From the NCBI GenBank assembly GCA_002482705.1, contig DLGM01000482.1:1-8288 (forward strand): DNA of 8,288 nt, read 5' to 3'. Numbering within the stretch: position 1 is the first letter of the stretch; every line of letters begins with the position of its first letter. Source of the stretch: Cyanobacteria bacterium UBA7694 (GTDB lineage Bacteria; Cyanobacteriota; Sericytochromatia; UBA7694). The notes under the pieces are model-generated. The model was not told the origin of the DNA. It worked only from the letters and a program-made list of their open reading frames with translations, and did no database searches. Position numbers and translations under genes: made by a program. Shown piece after piece: positions 6,513 to 8,288 of the stretch.

Positions 6513-7568
6513 TTATTTGCATTTTGCCGTGATCCCATTGGGCAAATTTGAAGCTATGACAAGATCATAAGCACTTTGCCCAGCGCTGTTTTGAGCGCAA
6601 GGGTCGGCCCCATGGGCGATCAGCAGTTCAACCACGGCCCATCGCTCTTTAAGGGCCGCCCGTAATATGGGCGTATCCCCTTTGATGGTGCGGCTTTCCA
6701 ACGGTGATTTGGCTGCGAGCAGTAGGGTCACAACTTCCTGATGGCCCTGTTCGGCGGCTCCCATCAATGGGGTATACCCCTCTTGGTCGGCCAGGGATGG
6801 GTTGGCTCCTTGGGTCAGCAGCCACGCGACCAATTCGGTACGGTCTCGCCAGGCCGCTTTGCCGAGGGCGGTATCGCCTGCTTTGTCCCGGTCATTGATG
6901 CCTAAGCCCCGTTGCTGTAGCCATTGGGCAAGTTCTAAATGGCCATCCGCAGCAGCCCACATGAGCAGGGTCTCTTGGGTATCATTGCGGGTTTGCCAGT
7001 GGGCTCCCTGACGGATCAACTGTTGGACAACCTCTAAATTGCCCTGGGCAACGGCCAAGAACAGGGGGGTATTGCCCAAGCGGTTGCGGATATTGAGATC
7101 CGATCCGGGGATCATCAGCGGCATCAGCTCCCACTGCTCGGCCTTGATCGCATGCATCAGCGGTGTATTTCCAGGGAAGGCATCTACCGCTTTTAATGAG
7201 GCTCCACGCTCAATCAAGAGCCGCGCCATTTGTGTTTGTTCTTGTCCCAGGGCCAGCATCAAGGGGGTTCGGCGCTCTAGGCCGCCAGGCAAAGCTGCCA
7301 GATTGACATCTGCCCCCTGATCGAGCAGCCAAGTGACTACCGCCAGTTGGTTGTCAATCACGGCACTGATGAGGGGGGTTACTTCGGTTTCAGGGTGGCG
7401 CTCATTGATTTGGGCCCGTGGCAATAATTGCTGCAAACGGGGGAGATCCCCCCCCTCGATGGCTTCATAGACCGCTTCTGGCAGGGGGCTGGCAGAAGCG
7501 GGGTGGCTCAACAGAGCGCCTACAAACAGGGCCCAAGCGAACCCCCAGCATCGGAATGAGCGGGCCAT
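6513..7568 (-). CDS. Secreted ankyrin-repeat protein
   Basis: This 351-residue protein has a Sec-type signal peptide: basic residues at the start, hydrophobic stretch FAWALFVGALL, and a cleavage site after Ala26 (ASA|SPLP). It has no lipobox, so the mature protein is probably periplasmic or secreted. The rest is an ankyrin solenoid: an N-terminal cap at 31-57, then eight repeats starting near residues 61, 99, 133, 165, 198, 231, 264 and 297, and a short C-terminal cap. Typical signatures are 'TPL..A...G...VV..LL..GAD.N' (for example TPLISAV, NTPLFLAVAQGNLEVV, YTPLMGAAEQGHQEVVTLLL). No catalytic domain is attached. Ankyrin repeats bind other proteins; the partner is unknown. The ATG shares one base with the stop codon of the 103-codon gene upstream (TAATG) and lacks a good ribosome binding site of its own, so translation is probably coupled. 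C325 and C350 are the only cysteines in the mature part. Confidence 0.9.
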   Translation of the reverse strand: MARSFRCWGFAWALFVGALLSHPASASPLPEAVYEAIEGGDLPRLQQLLPRAQINERHPETEVTPLISAVIDNQLAVVTWLLDQGADVNLAALPGGLERRTPLMLALGQEQTQMARLLIERGASLKAVDAFPGNTPLMHAIKAEQWELMPLMIPGSDLNIRNRLGNTPLFLAVAQGNLEVVQQLIRQGAHWQTRNDTQETLLMWAAADGHLELAQWLQQRGLGINDRDKAGDTALGKAAWRDRTELVAWLLTQGANPSLADQEGYTPLMGAAEQGHQEVVTLLLAAKSPLESRTIKGDTPILRAALKERWAVVELLIAHGADPCAQNSAGQSAYDLVIASNLPNGITAKCK

Positions 7569-7879
7569 TAGCGCATGAGGCTACCTTGCAATTGTTGAAT
7601 GGTCGCCTGAGGCACAGGATAGGTACGCCCTCCGACCGACACCTGGATATTGGCGTCTTCGATGTCGCGGGCACCCGAGGCGGCCAGACGAATGGCATCT
7701 ACCTGTTCAGGCATGAGATAAACGGCAGGCCCGTTGGGAATTTGTAATTTGACGTTAAAGTCGTTGCTGCTGCTGAAATTAATGCCCAGGGTGGTGGTTT
7801 CGAGGGGGGCGCTATTGGCCTCGAAGGTGCGCGTGCGCATGGTTAAACTGTTGGTGATTGAAAGGGATGCATCAGACAT
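7568..7879 (-). CDS. Hypothetical protein, 103 residues
   Basis: I do not recognise this family. It is a small soluble-looking protein with no signal peptide, membrane segment or cysteine. The first 45 residues are rich in Ser, Thr and Asn (MSDASLSITNSLTMRTRTF...INFSSSNDFN), then come strand-like segments (VKLQIPNGPAVYLM), a short helix (PEQVDAIRLAASGA), a further strand region (NIQVSVGGRTYPVP) and a C-terminal helix (QATIQQLQGSLMR). The start is well supported by GGAGG 8 bases upstream. Its stop codon overlaps the ankyrin gene's start codon by one base, and it follows the 99-codon gene by 21 bases. The tight packing suggests the three products act together or in set proportions. It appears to be a real gene because of its ribosome binding site and context, not because of recognised homology. 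Confidence 0.75.
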   Translation of the reverse strand: MSDASLSITNSLTMRTRTFEANSAPLETTTLGINFSSSNDFNVKLQIPNGPAVYLMPEQVDAIRLAASGARDIEDANIQVSVGGRTYPVPQATIQQLQGSLMR

Positions 7880-7887
7880 AATTTAAG

Positions 7888-7892
7888 CCTCC
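7888..7892 (-). promoter_or_regulatory. Ribosome binding site of the 103-codon gene
   Basis: A strong GGAGG on the minus strand lies 8 bases before the ATG at 7879, inside the 21-base gap after the 99-codon gene. It is one of the strongest Shine-Dalgarno matches in the window and could also drive translation of the coupled ankyrin gene. Confidence 0.75.
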
Positions 7893-7900
7893 ATTGTCGT

Positions 7901-8200
7901 TTAAGGATCAGGGATTTGGAAAGAAACCTGTGAAGCTTCAAAACGTGCCTGGGCGATGCGTTGCACCATCATATCATCCTGCTGTAACGCTTCCAGCACT
8001 TGGCGCTCGCTCGTTTCGAGACGGGCGGCAACCACGGTCAGTTCGACTTTAGCGTCGCGCACGGTCTGGATAAATACAATCGGCTTGCCGCGCGCAATGC
8101 GCTCAATCTGTGCCCGCGCAGCGTCTACATCCCCTGCTTCGAGGAGATACGTAAAAACAGTGTTGTCACAGCTTGTCGCAATCGGTTTGGCTGAACCCAT
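7901..8200 (-). CDS. Hypothetical protein, 99 residues
   Basis: The family is not recognised. The sequence looks cytoplasmic and mostly helical. A stretch around residues 15-35 (FTYLLEAGDVDAARAQIERI) is followed by a hydrophobic strand (GKPIVFIQTV) and a strand or helix (KVELTVVAARL). A long charged helix (TSERQVLEALQQDDMMVQRI) and a tail ending FQIPDP complete it. There is no signal peptide or membrane segment, and the single cysteine is C11. The start is supported by AGGGGGA 7 bases before the ATG at 8200. It is the first complete gene of the run that continues through the 103-codon gene to the secreted ankyrin protein. No promoter stands out in the 88 bases between it and the window edge. 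Confidence 0.7.
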   Translation of the reverse strand: MGSAKPIATSCDNTVFTYLLEAGDVDAARAQIERIARGKPIVFIQTVRDAKVELTVVAARLETSERQVLEALQQDDMMVQRIAQARFEASQVSFQIPDP

Positions 8201-8207
8201 GGCTCAT

Positions 8208-8214
8208 TCCCCCT
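8208..8214 (-). promoter_or_regulatory. Ribosome binding site of the 99-codon gene
   Basis: AGGGGGA on the minus strand lies 7 bases before the ATG at 8200. A nearer ATG at 8207 is out of frame with the gene and soon runs into other frames, so 8200 is the better start. Confidence 0.5.
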
Positions 8215-8246
8215 GTTCTTTCTGATCATACCATGCGCCTCCCGTT

Positions 8247-8288
8247 CTATTGCTCATCAAAACGCATTTGGGTTTTGTCGGGGCGGAT
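8247..8288 (-). CDS. Possible C-terminal end of an upstream gene (partial)
   Basis: From the window edge one minus-strand frame reads thirteen codons ending RPDKTQMRFDEQ and then TAG at 8247-8249. This is 46 bases before the 99-codon gene and is a plausible hydrophilic C-terminus of an operon neighbour. A second frame is also open from 8287 to a TGA at 8204-8206 and would end five bases from half of the next gene's ribosome binding site. With so little sequence the frame cannot be decided. No family can be named. Confidence 0.3.
   Translation of the reverse strand: MRPDKTQMRFDEQ

Noticed and set aside
8204..8287. Alternative 27-codon open frame running to TGA beside the 99-codon gene
   Set aside because: It is as open as the frame ending at 8247, and with no upstream sequence neither can be proved; kept only as an alternative in the partial-gene entry.

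Overview
This is a bacterial chromosome segment, moderately GC-rich and densely coding, with no mobile element, tRNA, rRNA or CRISPR array visible. The predicted lipoproteins and the signal-peptide-bearing ankyrin protein suggest a Gram-negative-type envelope. The species cannot be fixed from the sequence. The strongest phylogenetic clue is the ribonucleotide reductase pair, which resembles the animal/eukaryotic R1 and R2 proteins far more than the E. coli NrdA/NrdB pair.

Layout. (1) 6-2678, plus strand: two tandem paralogues, each a putative lipoprotein with a shared ~80-residue N-terminal module followed by a six-bladed NHL-type beta-propeller. (2) 2701-2732: a perfect 15-bp inverted repeat, probably a terminator shared with the converging nrd genes. 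(3) 6378-2748, minus strand: a sigma70-like promoter, nrdB, a 166-nt spacer rich in inverted repeats, then nrdA. Together they encode a complete class Ia ribonucleotide reductase with every recognisable catalytic residue present. (4) 8288-6513, minus strand: the end of a possible upstream gene, two small genes of unknown function (99 and 103 codons), and a secreted ankyrin-repeat protein whose start codon overlaps the preceding stop codon. The 99-aa, 103-aa and ankyrin genes look like one translationally coupled operon.

How the parts relate. NrdB holds the diiron/tyrosyl-radical cofactor and NrdA holds the nucleotide-reducing active site and an ATP-cone, so the pair makes dNTP precursors for DNA synthesis. 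The NHL pair and the ankyrin operon have no visible functional link to it. The best candidates for something undescribed are the structured nrdB-nrdA spacer, the strongly conserved N-terminal module of the NHL lipoproteins, and the small-orphan plus ankyrin operon.
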